From: Paraphaeosphaeria minitans
Lineage: Eukaryota; Ascomycota; Dothideomycetes; Pleosporales; Didymosphaeriaceae
Length of the DNA stretch: 64,000 nt
Reading direction: 5' to 3'
Assembly: GCA_015832175.1 (NCBI GenBank)
Contig: WJXW01000017.1
Location: 1,240,001 to 1,304,000, forward strand
The stretch's first letter is position 1. Every line of letters begins with the position of its first letter. Position numbers and translations under genes: made by a program. This document shows positions 54,020 to 64,000 of the stretch, one piece after another. The notes under the pieces were generated by a model that made no database searches, was not told where the DNA came from, and saw nothing but the letters and a program-made list of their open reading frames with translations.

Positions 54020-57000
54020 AGATAGTTAAAAAACAGAAGCACACCTTAGTAGACGCTAATAGGAACTACTAGGTTAAGAAGTGTAAGAAGGAGAACAATA
54101 GTACACCCCTTACCTTACTAAGAGAGTATAGGAAATAGACACATATGTTTATAGAAAAGGAAGGAAAAGTAAACCTACTAGAATATTAACCCTAGGATCT
54201 TACAATAGACCTAAAAGAAGGGAAAATGCCACCCTTTAAACTACTATATAGTAAGATAGGAGAAGAACTCCTTAAAGAACGTAATTCTATTAAGATAAAC
54301 CTTAAGAAAGGATATATATAACTATTAAAGTTACTAGTAGTAAGCCCTTTTATGTTTGTTAAGAAAAAGGATAGATTAGATAGACTATGCGTTAACTACT
54401 AATAACTTAATAATATAATAATAAAGAACTAATATCCACTACTAAATATTATAGAGTTATAAGATTAACTATCTTAAGCTAAGATATTTATAATAATAGA
54501 TCTAAGAGACAGTTACTACCTTATACAAATTAAAAAAGGTAAAGAATAGAAAATAGCGTTTTAATCACGCTATAAACTATTTAAATATAAAGTTATGCCT
54601 TTTAGACTTATAAACGCACCAGCAGCTTTTATAGCACTTATTAATAACGTACTCCGCGAATATCTAGACATATTTGTTATTACGTATATAGATAATATCC
54701 TCGTCTTTTCTAAAAATAAATTAGACCACACTAAGCATGTATAGACAGTACTAGAAGCACTAGACAAAGTATGCCTTTATATTAAACTTAAGAAATGTAA
54801 GTTCAACGTTAAATAACTTAAATTCCTAGGACACATTATTACTATAGAAGGAATTGAGATAGCACTAAGTAAAGTTAAATACATTAAGAACTAGCTAATA
54901 CTAAAAATAGCTAAGAATATCTAAGAATCCTTAGGATTCTATAGATTTAATTAACAATTCATCCAAGATTACGTAAAGGTTATAATACCTTTAATAAATC
55001 TTATAAAGAAGGACGTACCCTTTAAATAGACAAATAAGTATAGAATATTATTCTAACTCCTTAAGACAGCATGTATTATAGAACCTGTCCTTATTTATTT
55101 TAGAAGTAATAAACTACTACGCTTTAAAACAGACGCTAGCGATCTTGCGCTAGGCGCCTACGCTAAATAAGAATATAATAGCAAATAGTACCTAATTGCC
55201 TATTACTTATATAAATTTAACAACGCCGAAATATAATACAACGTACATAACAAAGAACTCTACGCTATTGTTAAAGCTTTAAAGCACTAAAGGATTTACG
55301 CACTTAGTTACTTAACGCTAGAAATCTATACAGATTATAAGAACCTTCTAAGGTTCACAATAACAAAAGAACTTACGCCATAATAACAAAGATAGTTATA
55401 AACTACTAGGCAGTATAAGTTTAAAATCATCTATGTAGCTAGGAAAAAAAATGGCAGAGTAGACGCTCTTAGCTAACAAAGTAATCTAGTAGGAGAAAAA
55501 GTAAAAACCTTCTCCGCAATTCTTTGTAAAGCCAACGACAGATCTCTAGAACTAATAGCAGAACTAAATTAACTTTTAGTAATTAACTAAGAAGTTCTAG
55601 AATATCTATAGACCGAGATTATCTAATAATACCATAATAACCCTATATACAGACACCTAGGCATTATAAAGACAATAGAACTTATCTAAAGGAATTACAC
55701 TTTTAAAGGAATTAAGAAAGCTGTAATAATTTACATCTATAAATATATAGAATACTAAAGAAACAAACATAGTACACATCTTAAATATAGAGAGATGTAA
55801 GTAATTAGAATACTAATAGTACTATAGGAAGACATTACTATAGATTTTGTTACAGGAATTCTAAACTCTAAGGATCTAATAATAGGAATCAAATATAACA
55901 GTATACTAGTAATAGTCTACTAACTAACTAAGTATATTAAGCTCATTCTATGCCTTAAAAGAATAACAGCAAAGGAACTCGCTTTTTTTATCTTAGACTA
56001 ACTAATTAGACACTATAGAATCCTAAAAACAATTATTAGCAATAGAGATAAGCTCTTTACGTTAAATTATTAGACAACGCTTATAGCCCTACTTAGAACA
56101 AAACAAAAGCTATTAACAGCTTACTATCTATAAATAGACAGACAGACAGAACGTACAAACCAAACTATAAAAACGTACCTACGCATCTACTGCAATAGTT
56201 AGAAGAATAACTAGGTTTTATTACTACCTATAGCATAGTTGGCCTATAATAACAAAGTATTAGCAGCATTAGGACATACACTATTTTATATAAACTATAG
56301 AAGACACCTATATCTCTTTAACTAACAATTTCCTACGACAATTAAAGCAAAAGAAGTTATAGATATAATAGAAAATATAAAGAAAATACACTAATAACTC
56401 TAAGAGAATCTTAAGAAAGCTTAGCAGCAATTAATTTTATATTAAAATTAAAAATAAAAAATAGCACTTTAGCTAAAGAAGGGGGATAAAGCACATCTAC
56501 TTATAAAGAACCTTTAAACTTAGAAGAAAAAACACAAGAAACTAAATTATATTAAAGTTAGACTATTTTACATTTCTAAGCAAATATTACTAGTAAACTA
56601 TAAGTTGGAACTACTACTAGATGCAAAGATACACCTAGTATTCCACGTATTAGTACTAGAACTAGTAGACCCTAATACACTAGTTAAAACCACCTTCTAC
56701 TACCAGACTAAGGAGGAAAACGAATTTAAGGTTAAAAGAATTCTAGAATATAATTAGTATAACAACGCGTATCTTATTAAGTGGAAAGGTTACTTACACA
56801 GCAAAAACACTTAGGAACTAAAGAACTACTTAGGAAACTATTAACAAAAGATTAAAAAATTCTATTAATAGACTTACCTAAGATAGTAACACTAAGGAAT
56901 TATCCTAGAACTCTAGAGGCAGGTTGTCTATTACAGACTATATAGACGTGCTAAGTTTAGCCAGACTAGTAGGCTAAGTAGGATAGACTAGGTCCTCCTC

Positions 57001-57407
57001 TAACTCTAACTCTATTAGCGCAGCACTCTCTACTGTAATAACCTTACTAGTACGCTTTTTATTCTACGCTAATTATTTTAATAACTAATCCTCTTTTGCG
57101 CGCGCTACGCGTAGGGCTTTAAATACTACGTCCTATTCTTTTTACGCCTCTAATATTTGCGCCTCTAATTTCTTCTTTTTAGTAATTAACCGCGAGAACT
57201 TATTCCTAGTAATAGCTACATTACACTTTAAGTCTTATTTCTAATACTTACTACACTTCCCTAAGCTAACATAGACTTTGTAAATATAAGAATACAACTT
57301 ATAGAGAGAGCACTTTAACACTATAACTACCCTATAGTTTTTAATAGTAGAGATAAGGCTGTAATAACGCTTTATAGAATTATAGTTAGTAGGCATAATT
57401 CTTTAGG
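54020..57407 (+). pseudogene. RIP-destroyed pol (RT, RNase H, integrase) and chromodomain, chromovirus copy 1
   Basis: The reverse transcriptase active site reads YIDN at 54685-54696, where YIDD is expected; the aspartate codon has become AAT. RNase H is recognisable at about 55,125-55,340 (KTDASDLALGAYA). The integrase zinc finger follows near 55.6-55.8 kb, and the first catalytic Asp lies in DFVTGI at about 55,843. A chromodomain is at about 56,735-56,850 (RILEY, YLIKWKGY), which places the element in the chromoviruses. Stops are frequent throughout. Confidence 0.85.
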
Positions 57408-57432
57408 ACAAAGAATAGAAAGGGAGGGGATA
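57408..57432 (+). other. Polypurine tract of chromovirus copy 1
   Basis: AAAGAATAGAAAGGGAGGGG directly ahead of the 3' LTR; the plus-strand primer site of LTR retrotransposons. Confidence 0.75.
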
Positions 57433-57433
57433 A

Positions 57434-57843
57434 TATTACATACTAAATAATAACATAGGACTTAGGCGCTTATAAAGGTGTAATAAAGTAATAATAAGGT
57501 TATAAATATAACAAAGAGACGCTAAGTAACTTAGATTAGATTATATAATGTGCTTAGTTACTTAGTAGCACTAAGTAGTAGAGTAAGTTACGTAAAGTGC
57601 TTAGTTACTTAGTAGCACTAAGTAGTAGAGTAGTCTTAGTATATAGGAATATAAGAATAGGCTCTCTATACTTATATTTAATTTGTTTATTAATCTATTG
57701 TTTAGATTCTAGTAGACTAAATTATTAACTTGTTACACTTTGTAAAATACTATTGTATTAACAAGACCTTTCACCTTCCATAAGTACTCCTACCTAAGAA
57801 CCAACCTTAACCCTTTAGGACTAGCTACCCTTTGGATTTAACA
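57434..57843 (+). repeat. 3' LTR of chromovirus copy 1
   Basis: 410 bp. The terminal TG has become TA by a G-to-A change; it ends GATTTAACA, followed by the TATAG target duplication. Confidence 0.92.
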
Positions 57844-59031
57844 TATAGTAGTAGAGTTATAACATATAATAAAGCTCTTTTTAGATATATATCCTATGCG
57901 AAAATAGAAGGTAGGGTGTTAAGTAATATAATACTTAGCGCTAGGTCTTAGTAAGTAGGTATAGAAGGATATCTCCTAGTTATACAATAAAAGTATATAG
58001 TAGAAGTAAGGTATAAGGTAGCCTTCTATATTTCTTTTTTATTACTTTATTAGTCTTATTTATCTTCCTTCTCTTTTATGCGATAGTCTTTATCCTCTAG
58101 CTCTCCTTTAAAGTTAAGAATATATACTTATATATTTATAATAAAGGGTTTATATTTATAGAAGTTAGCGTATAATAATATATATTACCTTCTAGCTTAC
58201 TAGATATCCCTTAATAGATAGTTAGTAAACTATTATCTTTTTTTATAGTATATAAAGTATTTCTACTTTATATAAGAGCTTAAACTTCTAAAGTTACTTT
58301 TTTCTTTTAGTCTAAAAGTTATTCTACCTCTAGAGGGGCTAGATCCTCTTATATAATTAAGATTATTATATTATTAATTAGCGTAGTACACCTCTTTACT
58401 ATTTTAGAGAAACTATAACTTCTTCTTATCTTTAGTAACTTAGAGTAACGTATAAAACTTACAAAGTAAGTTTTCTACTATGTTTTTAGAGTTAAATATA
58501 GCTTATTTAAGGTTAGAATACCTGCAGTATACTTATATAATAGTAGTGTGTAGTTATAGTTTACTACTAAAGCCTTATCTAAGAGCCCTTTAGGCTAAGG
58601 TAAGCTTATTAATTATTACTTTTAGGGCCTTATACGATGTAGCAGCTAGATTATCCCTTTTATAGTGTTTAAAGGTAAGAGTAGTCTAGTCTATCTAGTA
58701 CTAATTATAATTAACACTAGTGTTAAAGTGCCTATTTAGTCTGTTATACAATTTATCCTATAGAAGTCCTAGTCTAATATTATGTAGGTAGTAGGTGCTC
58801 GCACGATTAGAAAGGATTCCTAAGAAGATGTTTACATACTAGTCCTATAGTATACCTAGCCTATAGTATAGTTCTCTAAAGACTTTTACCTTGTCTACTA
58901 GGATATTATACAGCCTACTAGTGTAGTTATTCTTTTTACTCTAAGCCTTCTAAAAGAGAATAATCTTGTCTAGCTAAATAGAAGTATAATCTCCTAGTTA
59001 TTAAGAAGACTAGGAGTGTCTTATTACGTAC
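57844..59031 (-). mobile_element. Small LTR element copy A, right piece (internal)
   Basis: The reverse complement matches the gag-like interior of element B from about 53,575 back to about 52,390. It starts where the left piece (47833-48281) stopped, after the target duplication of copy 1, and is cut off by chromovirus copy 2. The 5' part and 5' LTR of copy A should lie beyond copy 2, outside the window. Confidence 0.88.
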
Positions 59032-59431
59032 CAGATAATAATGTGGGACTTAGGCGCTTATAAGGGTGTAATAGAACAGCGACAGGGTTACAAACGTAAC
59101 AAAGAGACGCTAAGTAACTTAGATTAGGTTACGTAATGTGTTTAGTCGCTTAGTGGCACTAAGTAGTAGAGCAGGTCACGTAATATACTTAGTTACTTAG
59201 TAACACTAAACATTAGAGCAGCCCTATTATATAGGAACATAAAAATAGACTTTTATACTTATATTTAATCTATTTATTAATCTATTGTTTGGATTCTAGT
59301 AGACTAAATTATTAACTCGTTACACTTCGCAAGATACTACTATATTAATAAAACTTTCTACCTTCTGTAAGTACTCCTGCCTAAGAACTAACTTTAACCC
59401 TTTAGGACTAGCTACTCTTTTAGATTTAACA
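59032..59431 (+). repeat. 5' LTR of chromovirus copy 2
   Basis: About 400 bp, starts TATTACGTACC (TG changed to TA), ends GATTTAACA. About 10 bp shorter than the copy 1 LTRs. Confidence 0.9.
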
Positions 59432-62400
59432 TCTTAAACACCCTTAATATAAGTACTTTATAAACTCCTACCTCTTCTACAGCTTTAGGTGCCGCTAAGA
59501 TTACTCCTATAAAGGATAGTAGTAAGGCGTATAAACCTAATCTCTATTTTAGTAAATAATCTTAAACTAATGTCTAGATTCTCTAGTTAGACCTCTACTT
59601 CTTTAACTTAGACAAACCCCTTAAAGATAAAAAGAAGGTTATCTTCGCAGCAACATATATATAAGAAGATACAGGATTATAGATCTATCTCTACCTTAAA
59701 AAGTACCTAGGAATAGACTATAATAATAATAATAATAATAATTACGTAAACAAGCACGCTAATACAGTTAATATTATTAAAGATTATAATAACTTTAAGA
59801 AATACCTTAAATAACTCTTTAGGATTACTAATAAAGACTTTATTACAAAAGCAAAGATTTAGACTATAACTTAGAAACAATTAGTAGCTAAGTATATAGC
59901 TAAGTTTTATAGGTACGCTGTGTAACTTAACTAGAACAATAAATCTCTTTAGGATATGTATAAATAAGGACTTAAATAGAAACTACATAAGGAACTCTTA
60001 CATAGTAGTGCATAAATTACTAACTTTAAAAAACTATACAAAGAAACTATTAGAATTAATAAAGAATAGTTTTTACTGCAACAAGAGCTCTACTAAAACC
60101 CTAGGGCGATAAGCTTTAGATAATTAGCAAAAATAGTTTATAAGAACCCTATTAGAACTGTCTAAAAGCAATAGCTAAAGAACTACTAGAGATATAAACT
60201 AATAAAAGATGTCTAGTTTAACTACTTAGGTAAAGGAAAAAGAGGAAGAATAGGCCCTAAGTAGCCTAATAAACGCGTCTCTAATAGAAGTTAATAACTA
60301 ATAACTAAAACCTATAAATGCTTTACATGTAGTAAACTAGGCTATATAGCTAGAAACTATAGATTAAAGAACAAAGTCTATTAAACTAAGTTAAATATAC
60401 TAACTATTAAGAACTAAGAACCTAATAAGGAATAGAAAGTTATTATAACACTATTTAGTTACTAATACGTTACACTAGAGCAAAGTAAGTAATTAGATTT
60501 ACCTAACTTATAACTATATAAAGATCTAAAAAATAACTCTAACGTATACTACAACGTAAAAAACGTAGAAGAGATACTAAGATCTCCTACTCCTTACCTA
60601 TAAAGTAGGCGGAAAGAAGACAACCCTATGTTACCTAAGTATAAACTAAATGTTTAGAACTACATAGAACCCTACTAGGCACTAAAAGGAATGCGACCTT
60701 ATAAAAATAAGGAATTAAACTACGTACTAAAGTATTACCTAAACTACTAAAATCCTATATACTAATTCTATATATGGACGCATTATAAAGAACTAATATA
60801 CACATAATATAAGGCGGAGAAAAAGGAGAATAAGAAATAACCTAGAAAGAAACTACGCTATAGATAGATATAGACAGACTACCCTATTACAGCTTATAAT
60901 AAACACCTTTAGGATAAATAATAAGTAAAATACTTTTCTTACCTTACGCTAAAGGGTAATAAATGCTGTAACATACTTATTAATAGAGACTATATATAAC
61001 TATACTAGTACACATGTCTAAACTAAGACTATAAATACCACTATATAGCTAAACATTTAGACAGCTTTGTAAACTGCCCTACGTAAGAAGTAATAATAGA
61101 ACTACTAATTTAACTAGTACATAGGAATAGTAAAGACTGTAAGAGGAAAAACAGAAAAACATCTTTATAGAAAGAAGAAGAAAAAGACAATCTATATAAG
61201 CCACGTACTTAAAAACAATAATAGAAGCGGATGCTTAGTAACGTATACTAGACACTAGAACTTAACTATAACCTACATAAATAGATATCTTTTTTAGGCC
61301 TAAACTTAGACAAGAAAACGCCTTTATTAAATTAAATGCTATAGTAAGCATAGTATTAGTTAAGCTACTAGTACAGCTTAAAGGAATATAGACTTAAGCT
61401 CTTATAAACTTAGGAGTAGAAAGGAACTTTATATCTTATTAGACAGTAAGATAAGTAGGACTTATAATATTAGAGAAAGAAGTACCCTATATTATTTATA
61501 TTGCAAATAGATCCCTAATACCTAAGACACCTTAGATATACTAAAAGGTTACTACCACAATAATAGTCTAAGGACATAGAGAGGAACTTACCTTAGATGT
61601 CTTACTAGAATCTAAGCATAAGTTAGTCTTAGAATTACCTTAGTTAATAATACATAACCCGCAGATTAACTAGGGTACAAAGAAAATATTGTTTAAACAC
61701 TGTAATTATATATTATAAGTAAAGCCTACGCATTAACTAAAAATAATAGTAGATAAGGGAGTTATTAATAACATAATACTGTAATAGACAGTTAAAAAAC
61801 AGAAGTATACCTTAGTAGACGCTAGTAGGAACCACTAGGTTAAGAAGCGTAAAAAGGAGGACAATAGCACACCCCTTACCTTACTAAGAAAGTACAGGAA
61901 ATAGACACACATATTTATAGAAAAGGAAGAAAAAGTAAACCTACTAGAACATTAACCCTAGGATCTTATAATAGACCTAAAAGAAGGGAAGACGCCACCC
62001 TTTAGACTACTATATAGTAAGACAGGAGAAAAACTCCTTAAAAAACGTAATTTCATTAAAATAAACCTTAAGAAAGGATATATATAACTATTAAAGTCAC
62101 TAGTAGTAAGCCCTTTTATATTTATTAAGAAAAAGAATAGATTAGACAGACTATATATTAACTACTAATAACTTAATAATATAACAATAAAGAACTAATA
62201 TCTACTACTAAATATTATAGAGTTACGAGATCGACTATCTTAAGCTAAGATATTTATTATAATAAATCTAAAAAACGGTTACCACCTTATATAAATTAAA
62301 AAGGGTAAAGAATAGAAAACAGTGTTTTAATTACGCTATAGACTATTTAAGTATAAGGGTATACTATTTAGACTTACAAATACACTAGTAGCTTTTATAG

Positions 62401-64000
62401 CACTTATTAACAACGTACTCTGTAAACATCTAGACATATTTATTATTGCGTATATAGACGATATCCTCATCTTTTCTAAAAACAAATTAGACTACACTAA
62501 GTATATATAGACAGTACTAAAAGCACTAGACAAAGCATGCCTTCGCATTAAACTTAAGAAATATAAGTTTAACGTTAAATAACTTAAATTCCTAGAATAC
62601 ATTATTACTATAGAAGGAATTAAGATAGCACTAAGTAAAGTTAAATACATTAAAAACTAGCTAATACTAAAGATACCTAAGAATATCTAAGAATTCTTAG
62701 AATTCTATAGATTTAACCAATAATTTATCTAAGATTACATAAAAGTTATAATACCTTTAATAAATCTTATAAAGAAGAACGTACCCTTTAAATAGATAGA
62801 TAAGTATAGAATGTTATTCTAACTCCTTAAGACAGTATATATTATAGAACCTATTTTTATTTATTTTAGAAGCGATAAACTACTACGCTTTAAAACAGAC
62901 GCTAGCGATCTTACGCTAGGCGCCTACGCTAAATAAGAATATAATAGTAAATATTACCTAATTACCTATTACTTATGCAAATTTAATAACGCCAAAACAC
63001 AATATAACGTATATAATAAAGAACTCTACGCTATTATTAAAGCCTTAAAGCACTAGAGCATCTACGCACTTAGTTACTTAACGCTAGAAATCTACACAGA
63101 TTATAAGAACTTTCTAAGGTTCATAATAACCAAAGAACTTACGCTATAATAACAAAGATAGTTGTAAACTATAGGGTAGTATAAGTTTAAAATTATCTAT
63201 ATAGCTAGGAAAGAAAATAGCAGAATAGACGCTCTTAGCTAACAAAGTAATCTAGTAAAAGAAAAAGCAAAAACCTTCTCTATAATCCTTTGTAAAGCCA
63301 AAGATAGATCTCTAAAACTAACAGTAGAACTAAATTAACTCTTAGTTATTAACTAAGAAGTTCTAGAACATCTACAAACCAAGATTATCTAACAATATTA
63401 TAATAACCCTATGTACAGACACCTAGGTATTACAAAGATAATAGAACTTATCTAAAGGAATTACACCTTTAAAGGAATTAGGAAAGCTATAATAACTTAT
63501 ATCTACAAATATGTAGAATACTAAAGAAATAAACATAGTACACATCTTAAATATAGAGAGATATAAGTAATTAGAATACTAATAGCACTATAAGAAGATA
63601 TTACTATAAATTTTGTTATAGGAATTCTAAACTCTAAGGATCTAATAATAGGAATCAAATACAATAGTATACTAGTAGTAGTCTACTAACTAACTAAGTA
63701 TATTAAGCTAATTCCATGTCTTAAAAGAATAATAGCAAAGGAACTCGCTTTTCTTATCCTAGACTAACTAATTAGACACCACAGAATCCCAAAAACAATT
63801 ATTAGCGACAGAGATAAGCTCTTTATGTTGAATTATTAGACAACGCTTATAGCACTACTTAGAATAAAATAAAAGCTATTAATAGCTTACTATCTATAAA
63901 TAGATAGATAGACAGAACGTATAAACTAAACTATAGAAACATACCTACGCATCTACTATAATAGTTAGAAGAATAACTAGATTTTATTACTACCTATAGC
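59432..64000 (+). pseudogene. RIP-destroyed gag-pol of chromovirus copy 2 (partial)
   Basis: The zinc knuckle at 60319-60360 keeps both of the first two Cys codons (TGC, TGT) but has lost His (TAT) and the last Cys (TAT). The RT active site YIDD is intact at 62451-62462. RNase H (KTDASDLTLGAYA) lies near 62,900. Integrase DFVIGI-like sequence is near 63,610. Stops occur in every domain. The stretch is truncated by the window end. Confidence 0.85.

Larger units (their letters stand above)
48282..57843 (+). mobile_element. Ty3/gypsy chromovirus copy 1 (interrupted by element B)
   Basis: Two 410-bp LTRs (48282-48691 and 57434-57843) bound the element. The flanking 5-bp duplication is TACAG (48277-48281) and TATAG (57844-57848), differing by one C/T. 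Without the inserted element B and its duplication it is about 6.6 kb, a normal chromovirus size. The order gag, protease, reverse transcriptase, RNase H, integrase and chromodomain can be followed despite dense TAA/TAG stops. A polypurine tract precedes the 3' LTR. It is dead: no domain is free of stops. Confidence 0.93.
59032..64000 (+). mobile_element. Ty3/gypsy chromovirus copy 2 (runs off the window)
   Basis: Closely related to copy 1 along its whole visible length, without the element B insertion. The 5' LTR is followed by gag, protease, RT, RNase H and the start of integrase; the window ends inside integrase. Differences from copy 1 are overwhelmingly C/T and G/A. It is inserted in element A after TGTCT (59027-59031), which should recur after its 3' LTR. 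Confidence 0.92.

Noticed and set aside
54570..54767. 65-aa minus-strand ORF inside chromovirus RT
   Set aside because: It is the antisense of the RT active-site region (YIDN) and only stays open because RIP did not create stops on that strand.
1..64000. CRISPR array, rRNA or tRNA genes, prophage
   Set aside because: None seen; the window is fungal chromosomal DNA and the regular repeats are LTR elements and simple repeats.

Overview
The window comes from a filamentous ascomycete (Pezizomycotina; a Dothideomycete is my best guess, but no marker here decides the class). The evidence is short introns, mostly 50-90 nt with some of 130-290 nt, GTRNGT donors and CTRAC-type branch points; clear ascomycete gene types (Mia40, IMP2, HET-C2-like GLTP, Dal5-type MFS, GH28 pectinase); and a repeat-rich, AT-rich block in which almost every old codon change is a transition that creates TAA or TAG, the mark of repeat-induced point mutation (RIP).

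Layout. 1-47.3 kb is ordinary gene-rich DNA with 24 well-supported genes plus one doubtful small ORF pair. In order: Mia40; an unknown 189-aa protein; two divergent cysteine-rich secreted proteins (4.58-7.20 kb); a Gyp8/TBC1D20-like Rab GAP; a large DDB1/Rse1/CPSF-A-like protein; an SDR; a coiled-coil protein; a Dal5-type MFS; a membrane-anchored unknown; a nodulin-like MFS; a SERINC; a quinone-oxidoreductase-like MDR; a secreted unknown; endopolygalacturonase; a second SDR; two small membrane proteins; a Ser/Ala-rich probable GPI protein; IMP2; GLTP; NAD-isocitrate dehydrogenase subunit 1; a SAM-methyltransferase-like protein; and a pirin. An AT-rich 791-bp Harbinger-like MITE lies between the last two genes (45,295-46,085).

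47.3-64 kb has no intact gene. It is a nested stack of LTR retrotransposons that can be read exactly from LTR ends and 5-bp target duplications. A minus-strand copy (A) of a small element with 238-bp LTRs was split by a Ty3/gypsy chromovirus (copy 1, 48,282-57,843, 410-bp LTRs). That chromovirus was itself split by another small element (B, 51,040-54,014). Copy A was then hit again by a second chromovirus (copy 2, from 59,032), which runs off the window. All coding regions in the stack are destroyed by RIP-like stops.

How the genes fit together: most are housekeeping genes (mitochondrial import, inner-membrane protein processing, TCA cycle, lipid transfer, ER/Golgi traffic). Scattered among them are genes of the secretome: two cysteine-rich candidate effectors, a pectinase with possible carbon-catabolite-repression sites, a secreted unknown and a probable GPI wall protein. 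No biosynthetic cluster is visible. Exon boundaries were worked out by hand from frame, splice signals and family fit; I could run no searches.
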